Source: Actinomycetota bacterium (GTDB lineage: Bacteria > Bacillota > Desulfotomaculia > Desulfotomaculales > Desulfocucumaceae). Taken from it: a stretch of DNA of 60,013 nt. The notes under the pieces were generated by a model. That model was given only the letters and a program-made list of their open reading frames with translations, made no database searches and had not been told where the DNA came from. This document shows positions 16,273 through 24,785 of the stretch, piece after piece (the first letter of the stretch is position 1; every line of letters starts with the position of its first letter). Location of the stretch: NCBI GenBank assembly GCA_023475565.1, contig JAMCVT010000006.1:1-60013 (forward strand), written 5' to 3'. The translations under genes were made by a program, and so were the position numbers.

Positions 16273-17481
16273 ATGAAAGCAGAGATTATATTTACCGGAA
16301 CCGAACTGCTGCTGGGCCAGATACTCAATACCAACGCCCAGTACCTTCAGCAGACCCTGGCCGCCCTGGGAATAGATCTGTATTTCCAGGTCACGGTGGG
16401 TGACAACCTGGAAAGACTTAAGGAAGCCATTTCCCAGGCGGCCAAAAGGGCCGGCCTGGTAATAATAGGGGGAGGGCTGGGGCCCACCGAGGACGATCTC
16501 AGCCGGGAGGCTCTTTCCAGGGCAATCGGGGTTCCCCTGGAAGAAAACAGTAAAGCCAGGGTCATCACCGAGCGTTTCTTTAAAACCCGGGGGATAGCTA
16601 TGCCCTCCAACAACCTCCGGCAGGCCCAGGCCCCTGTAGGAAGCGTTATACTGGACAACCCGGTGGGAACGGCCCCGGGGCTGGCCGTGGAAAATGAAGC
16701 GGTGCTGTACGTGCTTGTCCCGGGCCCTCCCAATGAATTCAGGGAGATGGTCACGAATCAGGTACTGCCGCTTCTCCGGGAAAAAACAGGACCCCGGGCC
16801 ACTGTTATAAAGTCACGGGTATTAAAGCTGTGTGGAATCAGCGAAAGCAGGGTTGACGAGATGGTTGGCCCCCTGCTGCATAGCAGTAATCCAACCCTGG
16901 CCCCCACGGCCAAGTTTTCTGAAATACACCTGCGCATAACCTCCAAGGCGCCCGACAGTGAAAAGGCCGACAGAATGAACGGTGAAATGGAAAGTAAGGT
17001 GAGGGATTTACTGGGGAATTATATCTACGGTAGTGATGAGGAAACGCTGCCCGAGGCCGTTGGCAGGCTTCTGGAATCCAAAAATCTCACCCTGGCCCTG
17101 GCGGAAATCAGTTCCGGGGGATACTTATCCCACATGGTAACCTCCTATCCAGGCTGCTCCGGCTATTTTAAATTCGCGGTGGTATCCGGGATAGAGGGGT
17201 TGGAGGAACTTCTCAGCGTCAAAATTACCGGGCCGGAAAGCGCTGCCCGAATATTGGCCGGGGCAGTCAGGGAAAAGGCCGGGGCCGATATAGGAATTGC
17301 CCTGGCCGGAGGTAGTAAAACCCTCTGCCCTCCGGGCAGTGATCTCACCATTGCCACATCCTTTATGGAAAAAACACTTTCAAAAAAGATACCGGTACCC
17401 AGGAGCGGGGCGGCCGAATTCCGGCAGATGGCTGCCCAACTCTGCCTTGTTCTGCTGTGGCACACTCTGAAAAAGATGTAA
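16273..17481 (+). CDS. cinA: CinA-family protein with degenerate deamidase domain
   Basis: 402 residues. The N-terminal molybdopterin-binding-like domain, an ADP-ribose/CoA pyrophosphatase in studied members, is well conserved (FTGTELLLGQILNTNAQYL, IIGGGLGPTEDDLSREAL, VLVPGPPNEF). The C-terminal NMN-deamidase (PncC) domain is eroded: the family's AESCTGG reads AEISSGG, so the catalytic Ser of the ESC motif is Ile, and the usual GxxGP and KPVGTV stretches are missing. The protein may keep only the first activity of NAD salvage. GGGAG lies upstream of the ATG. It is a single gene, convergent with the FapA-like gene. Confidence 0.86.
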   Translation: MKAEIIFTGTELLLGQILNTNAQYLQQTLAALGIDLYFQVTVGDNLERLKEAISQAAKRAGLVIIGGGLGPTEDDLSREALSRAIGVPLEENSKARVITERFFKTRGIAMPSNNLRQAQAPVGSVILDNPVGTAPGLAVENEAVLYVLVPGPPNEFREMVTNQVLPLLREKTGPRATVIKSRVLKLCGISESRVDEMVGPLLHSSNPTLAPTAKFSEIHLRITSKAPDSEKADRMNGEMESKVRDLLGNYIYGSDEETLPEAVGRLLESKNLTLALAEISSGGYLSHMVTSYPGCSGYFKFAVVSGIEGLEELLSVKITGPESAARILAGAVREKAGADIGIALAGGSKTLCPPGSDLTIATSFMEKTLSKKIPVPRSGAAEFRQMAAQLCLVLLWHTLKKM

Positions 17482-17502
17482 GCCGGCCTCCAACCTCCAG
17501 TA

Positions 17503-18963
17503 TCATGTGGGAATAATGTCTATCTCATCATTGCTGTTAAGCCTGAAGGTGCTCCTGGCCAGTTCCTGGGTGACATTCAACCGGGTGGACCCTATTTGAA
17601 TAACGGACCCCGGAAGGGTTGTACTAACCCTGACAAAGCCCTTGGATTTTATCCTCACCAGCGGTGGGGCGCCCAGGGTGCTTCCCAGCTCATCCAGCTC
17701 GGCATTTCCCTCACAGTATATTTCCCCGCCCTTAAAATGACCTTTGATTTTAACATTTCCGCTGGCGTATATGGTAGTATTGACGCACCCCTTTAGAACC
17801 ACCACATCCCCGGAACATTTTATGGTGGAGGCCGAGGCCGACCCCATCTGTATTTTGGCCTTTTCAGCCTCATGGGAGCCCATTACCGCCAGAGCCTTTA
17901 AAAGGGCCTCCATTATCTTGTGCAAATCCTCCGGGGTAAAGTGCATGGAAGTTATTATTTTAATGGCCTCCACCGCTTCCTCCACCTCGAAGGGCAGGTT
18001 AAAGCTCCTGGCAAGAAGGAACTGCTTGGTGTTGCCCTTTATGTTCCGGAACCTGTTTTCCAGCAGGCTGTTGACCAGCTGGGTATATGGCAGTTTACCC
18101 AGGTCAGGGGACTGCCTTTTAAGCTGTTCTATGGCCTGGAGCAGCTTGGACATATCATCGTGCAGGTCCTGAACCAGGTATCTGATCTTCCCGCTCTCCA
18201 TAGCCCCTATACCTGCCGATACATCGCTGCTTATTATGTTTCTTTGTATAACCAGGTTTTTTCCGCAGGAGACATGGGCACCGGTTATTATTCCGTTAAT
18301 GGTTACGTTCCCCGATGCTTCCAGCTTCATGGTCTCATTGACGCTGCCCGTGACTATGACATCACCCTTAAACCTTATATTCCCTGTTTTCAGGCAGACA
18401 TCTCCGCTTACCGTAAAGGACGGCTCTACCGAAATAGACACATTGGGACCTACAAACTTGGCCACCGGCCGTCCCTGATTGACTGCATAGACCTTGTCAC
18501 CGCTGTTGTCCAATTTGACGCCCTTGCCCGGCACTATCAGGGCACTCTTTGGCTGGGTAGGACTGATTACCTCGCCGGTGACCGATTTTCCCGGGATGCC
18601 CTCCTGGGGTGGGTGCATTTGGGCCAGGAGCGCCCCCTCATTTACTGAAATAAGATTACTGGTTTCTCTGAAGTCTACCGTTTTTTCAGTATCCGGGTGA
18701 TCTTCCCTGTCTTCTGTCTTCCACAATATTTCAACCCAGCCGTTTTTTCCCTCAACAGGCGGATCTCCCCTGGCAATAATCATAAAGTCATCAATGTTGC
18801 CTGAGGTGGCTATATCCACCACATCCTCAAAAACACCGTATACAACCCCACTGCTTCTGAGGGCGCCCAGTATGTCATCCCGGGTGATTGGATCCACACC
18901 GGTAACCTTAATGGTAGCCGTCAATTTGTCCCTGGAAAGGTCGATTTTTATTGAATTGGACAT
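17503..18963 (-). CDS. FapA/DUF342 family polymer-forming protein
   Basis: 486 residues, the normal length for DUF342. The N-terminal domain (about 1-90) is followed by the conserved hinge EGALLAQMHPPQEGIPGKSVTGEVI and then a right-handed beta-helix of short turns (VSGDVCLKTGNIRFKGDVIVTGSV, VTINGIITGAHVSCGKNLVIQ), interrupted by a helical arm (about 270-365) and completed by KCSGDVVVLKGCVNTTIYASGNVKIKG. Family members include FapA, linked to polar flagellar assembly, and envelope polymers. No flagellar genes are nearby, so the role is open. Confidence 0.82.
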   Translation of the reverse strand: MSNSIKIDLSRDKLTATIKVTGVDPITRDDILGALRSSGVVYGVFEDVVDIATSGNIDDFMIIARGDPPVEGKNGWVEILWKTEDREDHPDTEKTVDFRETSNLISVNEGALLAQMHPPQEGIPGKSVTGEVISPTQPKSALIVPGKGVKLDNSGDKVYAVNQGRPVAKFVGPNVSISVEPSFTVSGDVCLKTGNIRFKGDVIVTGSVNETMKLEASGNVTINGIITGAHVSCGKNLVIQRNIISSDVSAGIGAMESGKIRYLVQDLHDDMSKLLQAIEQLKRQSPDLGKLPYTQLVNSLLENRFRNIKGNTKQFLLARSFNLPFEVEEAVEAIKIITSMHFTPEDLHKIMEALLKALAVMGSHEAEKAKIQMGSASASTIKCSGDVVVLKGCVNTTIYASGNVKIKGHFKGGEIYCEGNAELDELGSTLGAPPLVRIKSKGFVRVSTTLPGSVIQIGSTRLNVTQELARSTFRLNSNDEIDIIPT

Positions 18964-19094
18964 ATGCGGTACCTCTTTTTAAATTTTTATAGGTTTACTG
19001 GCACAGCACGCACAGTCTTACCCAAGTTTATATTAACAAAAATTACAACAAAAATCTACATAAAATATAATATATGCCTAATCCCGGTAATAAT

Positions 19095-19129
19095 AAAGCA
19101 AAAAATAATAACCCGTTTTCCGGGTTATT
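19095..19129 (-). terminator. Terminator of the small zinc-ribbon gene
   Basis: AATAACCCG (19107-19115) pairs with CGGGTTATT (19121-19129) and is followed on the minus strand by six Ts. It lies 54 bases past the stop at 19183. Confidence 0.75.
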
Positions 19130-19182
19130 CAGACACATCAGATCATGGAAAACGGAAACAAACTGTTCCCATAATTTTATCC

Positions 19183-19365
19183 TCAGGTAAATCTACCGGC
19201 ATTACTGCCCTGGCTGCCACAGCCGCAGCTGCTGCCCTGACTGGTTTCTTCCTTTACATTAACGCTGCCGCAGGAAGGACACTTTACCTTATCCGTCTTG
19301 AAAAACAGGTAATGCTGATTAAACTTTTCACCGCAGTCACTGCAACTGTAGTTTATCCTGGCCAT
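19183..19365 (-). CDS. Short FmdB-like zinc-ribbon protein
   Basis: 60 residues. Two zinc knuckles, CSDCG (8-12) and CPSCG (29-33), then a Cys/Ser/Gly tail SSCGCGSQGS. It resembles the FmdB family (usual start MPxYEYxC is here MARINYSC). A promoter with an embedded CsoR-type operator lies just upstream, suggesting control by a metal- or sulfur-responsive repressor. The product may be a small metal- or persulfide-linked regulator; function unknown. Confidence 0.75.
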   Translation of the reverse strand: MARINYSCSDCGEKFNQHYLFFKTDKVKCPSCGSVNVKEETSQGSSCGCGSQGSNAGRFT

Positions 19366-19385
19366 ATTCCACCACCTCGACTTTA

Positions 19386-19414
19386 TTATACCCCTTGGGG
19401 TATCTCAATCAATC
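19386..19414 (-). promoter_or_regulatory. Promoter with CsoR/CstR-type operator between -35 and -10
   Basis: On the minus strand TTGATT, a 16-base spacer and TATAAT form a promoter. Its spacer and -10 edge hold the perfect palindrome ATACCCCAAGGGGTAT (19388-19403). Paired C and G runs flanked by AT are typical of operators for the CsoR/RcnR/CstR family, which sense copper, nickel, persulfides or formaldehyde. The start codon at 19365 lies 23 bases from the palindrome. Regulator family is inferred from the motif only. Confidence 0.6.
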
Positions 19415-19619
19415 ATAACACCGCTGCCAGACCGTGTCAATCCTTCCTGGACAAATTCCCTAACAGCCATTTGGAGGCACCCGCATCCCCATAAATACCG
19501 GTACGCTTTCAGAGTTTAAAGACAGCAAATCTTCGTACCCGGCCCCGTAGGATGAGTGATAAATGAATGGTAATCGGGCCAGAATATTTTTAGTACAAAA
19601 GACAGGAGGAAAAAAGGAA

Positions 19620-19841
19620 ATGATCGACTATCTGTCGGCCACCCTTCTCTCGCTCGAAGAGAAGATAAGCTTTCTGGACAACAATGACCGGCGCCTGCTG
19701 GATGAATTAGCCAACCATATACTGATGACCCACGAACTCCTGCAAAACCACCGAAGCTGCATAAAAACCCCGGGTGAAGCCCATATTTTCCGGGATGGGG
19801 GGATTGACCCGCACAGGGACTATCTGGGGAATCACCACTGA
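19620..19841 (+). CDS. Hypothetical 73-residue helical protein
   Basis: Starts at ATG 19620 behind CAGGAGG with good spacing; an in-frame ATG at 19563 has no ribosome site. Residues 1-45 are predicted amphipathic helices (LSATLLSLEEKISFLDNNDRRLLDELANHILMTHELLQNH). The tail is His/Asp-rich. I do not recognise the family. It ends 30 bases before the structured region at 19872-20325 and is on the same strand, so the two could share a transcript. Confidence 0.6.
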   Translation: MIDYLSATLLSLEEKISFLDNNDRRLLDELANHILMTHELLQNHRSCIKTPGEAHIFRDGGIDPHRDYLGNHH

Positions 19842-19871
19842 AAAATTAATTTGCGGTGAATACTTAGAACA

Positions 19872-20325
19872 AAAAGGGCCATAATAATATCACGGGTTCG
19901 TAATGGCCGGGCCAAGATTGATACAGGGTCTCAAAGGCTCTGTACCAGTCGGCCAAAGATTAATATCGGGTCAGACTGGCTCGGTATTAGCCGGCGGGAA
20001 GATCTCTGGATGTTCCGGCAGGCTGCACTGCAGTCCGAACGATTGCAGTGTGGTCGTAAGGGATGTTCAGTGGTCGGGCTAAGATCATCATGGGTGTTGA
20101 AAATTTTTTGGTTTGCAGAGGTCTTTAATAGTCGAAAGATTATTAAAGACTTCCAAAATATCTATGATGGTCAAGCAAAGATCATTGCGGGTGTCGTAAT
20201 GGTCTCCGGTAGCCGAAAGGTTGCCGGGGGCTGCGCAGATACGCGTAATGGTTGCAGCGAAGGTCATTACGGGCTCATGACATAGAGGCCTTCTCCAGGC
20301 ACTGGAGAAGGCCTCTAGTTTTGTC
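19872..20325 (+). ncRNA. Candidate structured RNA: linear array of long hairpins with a terminator
   Basis: No coding sequence, yet almost every base can pair locally. Hairpins: 19877-19908; 19916-19950 (13 positions, one mismatch); 19958-19992 (13 positions, one mismatch); 20001-20075 (16-position outer stem, one mismatch, around a perfect 15-bp inner stem, 20021-20055); 20083-20172 (outer stem plus a perfect 13-bp inner stem with GAAA loop, 20121-20150); 20180-20204 (perfect 10 bp); 20204-20229 (about 11 bp, GAAA loop); and 20244-20271. The five central stems open with GAUY, most close with RRUC, and are joined by 7-8-base linkers ending in AA (GGGCCAA, GGCCAAA, GGCGGGAA, GGGCTAA, AAGCAAA). 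Many pairs are G-U when read on the plus strand and would be C-A on the other, so the RNA is plus-sense. A strong terminator ends the region. I cannot match it to a known RNA class. Confidence 0.7.
20284..20322 (+). terminator. Strong intrinsic terminator of the structured RNA
   Basis: Perfect 15-bp stem (20284-20298 with 20302-20316), three-base loop, then AGTTTTG. It lies between the plus-strand hairpin array and the convergent HlyIII-family gene. Confidence 0.85.
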
Positions 20326-20340
20326 AGACAGTAAGTATGT

Positions 20341-20997
20341 TTAAAGGGGCACTATGTACTGCACCATCATTATATAGTGGAGAACACTCCCGGCCACCAC
20401 GAAAAGGTGAAACACCTCGTGGAAGCCGAAGCGGCCCGGGCGAAAGTCAAAAATTTTTGTAGCGTAAATAACCGCCCCCACAGTATAAGCCGCTCCCCCC
20501 GTGATCATGTAAATAATTGCCCCCAGGGGAAGGTTTTTAAAAAGCTGCACAAAGGGGACCAGGGCAATCCAGCCCAGAGTCAAGTAAAAACCGGTGGAGA
20601 CATACCGGGGAGAGTTTATAAACCATATCTTCAGAAGTATCCCGACCATGGCCAGGGCCCAGACCGCTGAAAGCATGGCCCATTTCCACGCGCCGGCCAG
20701 CCCGTAATAAAAAACAGGGGTGTAGGAGCCGGCTATTAAAAGGTATATGGCCACGTGGTCCATTCTTTTAAGGATCACCGTCCTCCGGGGGGTGGTCTTC
20801 CGCCAGTGATAAAAGGAACTCCCGCCGTAAAGCAGTATTACACTTACCCCGTATATGACCATTGTTACAAGCTTTGAAGCGCTGTACCTGGTCTCTATGA
20901 TAAGGAATACCAGCCCCACAATGGCGGCAAGAAACGTAACAAAATGCGTCCATGTGTTTACCGGCTCTCTCATTCTGAGTGTCATTTTCCTGAACAT
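20341..20997 (-). CDS. Hemolysin III / PAQR-family membrane protein
   Basis: 218 residues, seven membrane segments. The family metal-site motifs are present: EPVNTWTHFVTFLAA near the N terminus, SSFYHW in the second helix, KRMDHVAIYLLIAGSYTP in the third, and FHEVFHLFVVAGSVLHY at the end, supplying the His residues of the zinc site. HlyIII/YqfA proteins are relatives of adiponectin receptors, with presumed hydrolase or membrane-homeostasis roles. GGAGG precedes ATG 20997. It stands alone between the structured RNA and the multicopper cluster. Confidence 0.9.
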   Translation of the reverse strand: MFRKMTLRMREPVNTWTHFVTFLAAIVGLVFLIIETRYSASKLVTMVIYGVSVILLYGGSSFYHWRKTTPRRTVILKRMDHVAIYLLIAGSYTPVFYYGLAGAWKWAMLSAVWALAMVGILLKIWFINSPRYVSTGFYLTLGWIALVPFVQLFKNLPLGAIIYMITGGAAYTVGAVIYATKIFDFRPGRFGFHEVFHLFVVAGSVLHYIMMVQYIVPL

Positions 20998-21161
20998 TTT
21001 ACCCTCCGTTTTTGGCTGAGACAGTGGCAGTCAGAACCATTTATATTATACTGTATTCCCTTCAATATAATTACTTTTTTTCCTCCCTGAGTAAATTAAA
21101 TTCCAATTTTCCAACAACACAAAAAGTTTTGGCTATTGGGGTTTTACTGGCAGTCACCATA

Positions 21162-22388
21162 TCAACACTGGTTTGAATATCCTGAAAAACCCGCCTGATT
21201 ATACGCACGAATTCTGTATACATATGTTATTCCGGGCTGTACGGTGCGGTCCAGGTATTCCGTCAGTCCGGGCTCCACCAAAACGTCAATTGTATTAAAA
21301 TCTTCCGCTTCTGTTTTGCGCTCCACCACAAACCCTTCCTCATTATTAGACCTGTTGGTCCAGCCGAGGAGTATAGCGTCAGTCCCCAAGGGTGAGCAAG
21401 ACAGTCCCGAAGGAGCTCTGGGCGGTGATTTATGATCAGAATGTAATACATCCACCCTGGCAGCCATTTCTCCCGGAAACCGGTTTGTTTGGCGCAGCCC
21501 ATGATAATCATGGTCATGAAGGAAATATTGCCCTTCCATATTAGCTTTAAATATCAGATCATAGCTCTCTCCGGAGGCAATGGTTATAGTGTTCTTAAGA
21601 TAGGAGGCGTCAATATTAAGGGAGATTAACGGCCGGCTGTCTACGGCAATCACCCTGGCGGTTATTCCCTCAAGCCGGAAAACATGGTTCTGAAAGCCGG
21701 CGTTTATAATCCTTAAAAGGATTCTCCGGCCGTATCTGGCATTGACCTTTGAGCTTAAAGGCTGGTTAACCAAAAAATCAACCCTGCCGGGCAGCAGCGT
21801 ATGGGGATAGGCCCGGCCGTTGACCAGCCAGTAATCAGGTTCAAAATCCAGCATGTTGAAAGGGCTGCCGCCTGCTGTGGACATATTGAACCTGCTGTCA
21901 GCTTCACTTAAAACCAGTATCTTTTCCATGTCAAAGTATGATCCTGTGTTTGGCCCGTAAGCAAAGCCGCCGAAATTATCGAAAATTTCCCAGGGATAAA
22001 CGGCTATAACCCCGTAAAGCCCCATGGCCACCTGTTTTTCAGGACTGGTTCCGCTCTCGTACAGGAACACTCCCGGGCGGGTGGCGGTAAATATGTATTT
22101 TACTGAGCCACCGGGAGCCGCGTGAGAATTATATGACACAAAAACCCCTTTGTCCTTGACCGGCTCCGGAACCACATCCTGGCCCGGAAAAACAAGCGAT
22201 GCATACTCATTAAGGTTATTCTGCAGATTTATTATAATTATGTCTCCCACCTTGGCCTTAATAACCGGCCCGGGAAGTACCGGATCACCCCCGGCTGCGG
22301 TGGCAAACCCCCAAAACGGGACCGTTTTCCCGTCAGGAAACCTTATTTCACCCTGTTTGGCCCATAAATCTCTGGTAACTACGGCCAT
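21162..22388 (-). CDS. Multicopper-oxidase-like protein C with C-terminal fibronectin type III domain
   Basis: 408 residues. Cupredoxin domains cover about 1-320 (FPDGKTVPFWGFATAAGG, GYRHYVF-type strands, RILLRIINAGFQNHVFRL). A fibronectin III domain ends the protein (APSGLSCSPLGTDAILLGWTN to RIRAYNQAGFSGYSNQ). Copper ligands are mostly gone: where family members have HxHG and HCHxxxH, domain 1 reads SLVFPGQ and LYESGTSPEKQVAMGL; only HDHDYH near residue 300 remains. There is no signal peptide. It is the last of four co-directional genes (39 bases from the previous one). It is probably structural or a partner subunit rather than an independent oxidase. Confidence 0.75.
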   Translation of the reverse strand: MAVVTRDLWAKQGEIRFPDGKTVPFWGFATAAGGDPVLPGPVIKAKVGDIIIINLQNNLNEYASLVFPGQDVVPEPVKDKGVFVSYNSHAAPGGSVKYIFTATRPGVFLYESGTSPEKQVAMGLYGVIAVYPWEIFDNFGGFAYGPNTGSYFDMEKILVLSEADSRFNMSTAGGSPFNMLDFEPDYWLVNGRAYPHTLLPGRVDFLVNQPLSSKVNARYGRRILLRIINAGFQNHVFRLEGITARVIAVDSRPLISLNIDASYLKNTITIASGESYDLIFKANMEGQYFLHDHDYHGLRQTNRFPGEMAARVDVLHSDHKSPPRAPSGLSCSPLGTDAILLGWTNRSNNEEGFVVERKTEAEDFNTIDVLVEPGLTEYLDRTVQPGITYVYRIRAYNQAGFSGYSNQC

Positions 22389-22427
22389 GGACCTATCTCC
22401 TTTCAGACTTATTGCGCCTTGTCCGGA

Positions 22428-23624
22428 CTACACCATACGGGATTCCACGGGAAGAATACCATGATTATGCGGCATAGAGCCGGAGGGGTAAACCGCTATC
22501 ATGGTCATCATCCCCCCGGGAAACGTCCCCCAGTTGGTGATTTCGGGCTCCGCATGGGAATGCAGCATGAAATAATACTCCCCTGCCTGATTGTAAGAAA
22601 CCATACCGGAGGGAAGTTCTCCCTTTTCACCCAGGTACGGGCTTCCGCTCCACATGGTCATGCCGCCGTGCCCTATGGCCATATTGCGCATGTTTGGCAG
22701 CTGTGTGGGAATGTGACTGGTAACCGGATTGAATCCCAAACCGCTCCAGGTATATATTTGATCGTAGGTCTGACCCGCACCGGTCAAAACGGTAAACCTC
22801 TTATACGACAGATTGGTGCTTCTGTTCTGAAGCAGCCTTCCATCCATTCCAACCAGCCGGGTATGGTTGCCGTGAGGGTGCAGGGGGTGGTTTTCCAGCC
22901 CTGCGCCTGCGTAGCGAATAAGCATCTTTTCACCCTGCTCCATCATCAGCATGGAGCCGCAGGGCTGACAGGGCAGGTGGGCTGCATTGTCAGACAGCAT
23001 GGTATCGTTGGAGCACCTGCCGTTTAAGGTCCAGTACCTTGGCTTATACAAACCGGTGTTAAAGCTCTTCCCGTACTCCACTGCCCGGTGCAGGTCAGGA
23101 TCTATTTCCCCCACAATTAGAAGGTATTCCCGGTCAAATTCGGTATCGGTGCCTTCACCGTAGGCAGTTCTGTGTCTAACTTGATGATCCATAAAATCCC
23201 ACGGTCTGACAATGATTGCCCCGTACAGCCCCATGTGCACCTGTTTGAAAGAATCTGTGCCGCTTTCATATAGAAAGGTCCCAGGGCTGACGGCGGTAAA
23301 GGTATAGGAAATGGTTTCACCGGGCATAGCCTGATTGGTCAATGACACCAGTGTGCCGTTATTATACTGGGGCTGAGCCGGCAGGCCGTTGACCTCAACT
23401 TCCTCCTGCCCGGGGAAAAGCAGTGATACGGGCTCCTTAAGGGCATTGGTCAGATTAATGGTCACTCTGGTTTTGTAAAAAGGCGCTTCTTGCTTTACTA
23501 TTATTGTGGGCCCGGGAAGCTGGGCGGGGGCTCCCTCCCTGTCGGTGAACCCCCAAATGTATATGCTTTTACCGTCAGGCGTGCTGATATACCCGTCCGT
23601 GGCCCACAGATTTACGATAGGCAT
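22428..23624 (-). CDS. Multicopper-oxidase-like protein B
   Basis: 398 residues with the same start as its neighbours (TPDGKSIYIWGFTDREG). Domain 1 lacks copper ligands (VSLLFPGQ, LYESGTDSFKQVHMGL). Domain 2 keeps HPLHPHGNH, the trinuclear-site HxxHxH motif, and LHSHAEPEITNWGTFPGGM, which corresponds to the HCH...M motif but has Ser in place of the type-1 copper Cys. It could bind some copper but not form a complete laccase centre alone. No signal peptide is seen. Its gene starts 31 bases after protein A's ends. Confidence 0.77.
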   Translation of the reverse strand: MPIVNLWATDGYISTPDGKSIYIWGFTDREGAPAQLPGPTIIVKQEAPFYKTRVTINLTNALKEPVSLLFPGQEEVEVNGLPAQPQYNNGTLVSLTNQAMPGETISYTFTAVSPGTFLYESGTDSFKQVHMGLYGAIIVRPWDFMDHQVRHRTAYGEGTDTEFDREYLLIVGEIDPDLHRAVEYGKSFNTGLYKPRYWTLNGRCSNDTMLSDNAAHLPCQPCGSMLMMEQGEKMLIRYAGAGLENHPLHPHGNHTRLVGMDGRLLQNRSTNLSYKRFTVLTGAGQTYDQIYTWSGLGFNPVTSHIPTQLPNMRNMAIGHGGMTMWSGSPYLGEKGELPSGMVSYNQAGEYYFMLHSHAEPEITNWGTFPGGMMTMIAVYPSGSMPHNHGILPVESRMV

Positions 23625-23655
23625 AAAATCATCCCTCCCAGAATTAAGCTTATAA

Positions 23656-24708
23656 TCAGGGCTGATTTGGTTTAGCCTGTGGCGGCAGGGTCCCGGGCGC
23701 GAAAATCTGCACCTCGGTCACCATTCCACCCGGCCCGGCCCCGCCGTTTGTATTTTTAGCCAGATTTCGATTGTACATGGGGAGTGTGGCCGGGTATTTT
23801 CCCGGGGCCCCCGGAGCAGTGAAAATGGCGTCGTAAGACTGCCCGGGTGCTATATAAATAATGTTTTTATAATAAGAAAGATCTTCACCGTTTACACCAA
23901 GGGGGCGCATGCCGTCAACCCCTATTACCTTCAGGGATGCGCCCAGCAGCTCCATGGCGTGCTGCTGGAAACCCAGGTTCATAAAGCGCAGCAGCACCCT
24001 GTCTCCGGCGTTCGCCCTTATCAGTGCGGGCCACGGCTGTGACTGCAGCCTTCCCCCGGGGGATGTGACGGTGGTGTCAGGATACGAGCGCCCGTTGATA
24101 AACCAGTATGTGGGCCTGTATTCGGTCCAGTCCGGCTCCTGCACCGTGGCCACCAGGTCATGGAGTACACAGTCGAGCTCGTTTAAAAAGATGTAATATT
24201 CCCGGTCATAATCTGTTCCGGTTTGGTACCCGTATGCTGTTTTATAGGCGGGCTTGGCGGGGTTGTAATCCTGGGGAAGGACAATCAGCGGCCCCACCAT
24301 ACCCATCTGTATATGCTCAACGGGCTCGTGGTGGCAATGGTACATGTATGTCCCCGGGTCCAGGGGCCTGTAATAGTAAACAAAATCCCTGCCCACCGGG
24401 ACTGCCGCGGATGCTTCCGGCACCCCGTCATAGATGGCTATCTGGTTTGGAAAACCGTGGTAATGAATGGTGTGGGGGTCATCCAGGTCCGGCCTGACGG
24501 GAGTTCCAATATTTGTGAGGGTCACATAATACTCCACCCCGGCCTTTAAAGCCAAGGGGGGCGCCATTAGCTCGGCCTTGCCCCTGTAATTGACCAGGCC
24601 CTTTTCAGGGACCCCGGTTATATCCGCGAAGCCAAAAATGTAATGGGTTCTCCCGTCGGGAGTGTCTATCCACCCGTCAGTGGCCGCGCGGCGAAGGTTC
24701 ACTTTCAT
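23656..24708 (-). CDS. Multicopper-oxidase-like protein A (retains domain-1 copper motifs)
   Basis: 350 residues. Domain 1 has THYIFGF-type start, TIHYHGF (HxHG motif) and MYHCHHEPVEHIQMGM, where a Cys, flanking His residues and Met could build a type-1 copper site as in two-domain oxidases and nitrite reductases. Domain 2 has lost its motifs (QQHAMELLG; no HCH). It is the only one of the trio with a plausible complete blue-copper site. No signal peptide. The gene follows the giant protein gene by 77 bases and has GGAGGCGGG upstream of the ATG. Confidence 0.78.
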   Translation of the reverse strand: MKVNLRRAATDGWIDTPDGRTHYIFGFADITGVPEKGLVNYRGKAELMAPPLALKAGVEYYVTLTNIGTPVRPDLDDPHTIHYHGFPNQIAIYDGVPEASAAVPVGRDFVYYYRPLDPGTYMYHCHHEPVEHIQMGMVGPLIVLPQDYNPAKPAYKTAYGYQTGTDYDREYYIFLNELDCVLHDLVATVQEPDWTEYRPTYWFINGRSYPDTTVTSPGGRLQSQPWPALIRANAGDRVLLRFMNLGFQQHAMELLGASLKVIGVDGMRPLGVNGEDLSYYKNIIYIAPGQSYDAIFTAPGAPGKYPATLPMYNRNLAKNTNGGAGPGGMVTEVQIFAPGTLPPQAKPNQP

Positions 24709-24785
24709 AATCCCGCCTCCTTAATACCATAGCGAAGCACTGGTATATTCCGGTGCATATTTCACCGGGCCAGCACCGGCAGCCC

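Noticed and set aside
17920-18648. A 242-codon plus-strand frame opposite the FapA-like gene.
   Set aside because: Composition is that of an antisense shadow; the minus-strand frame shows the DUF342 beta-helix.
19872-20325. CRISPR array, integron attC array, tmRNA or RNase P RNA as explanations for the hairpin region.
   Set aside because: There are no identical direct repeats with spacers, no attC core sites or integrase, no CCA-ended tRNA-like part and no RNase P conserved cores.
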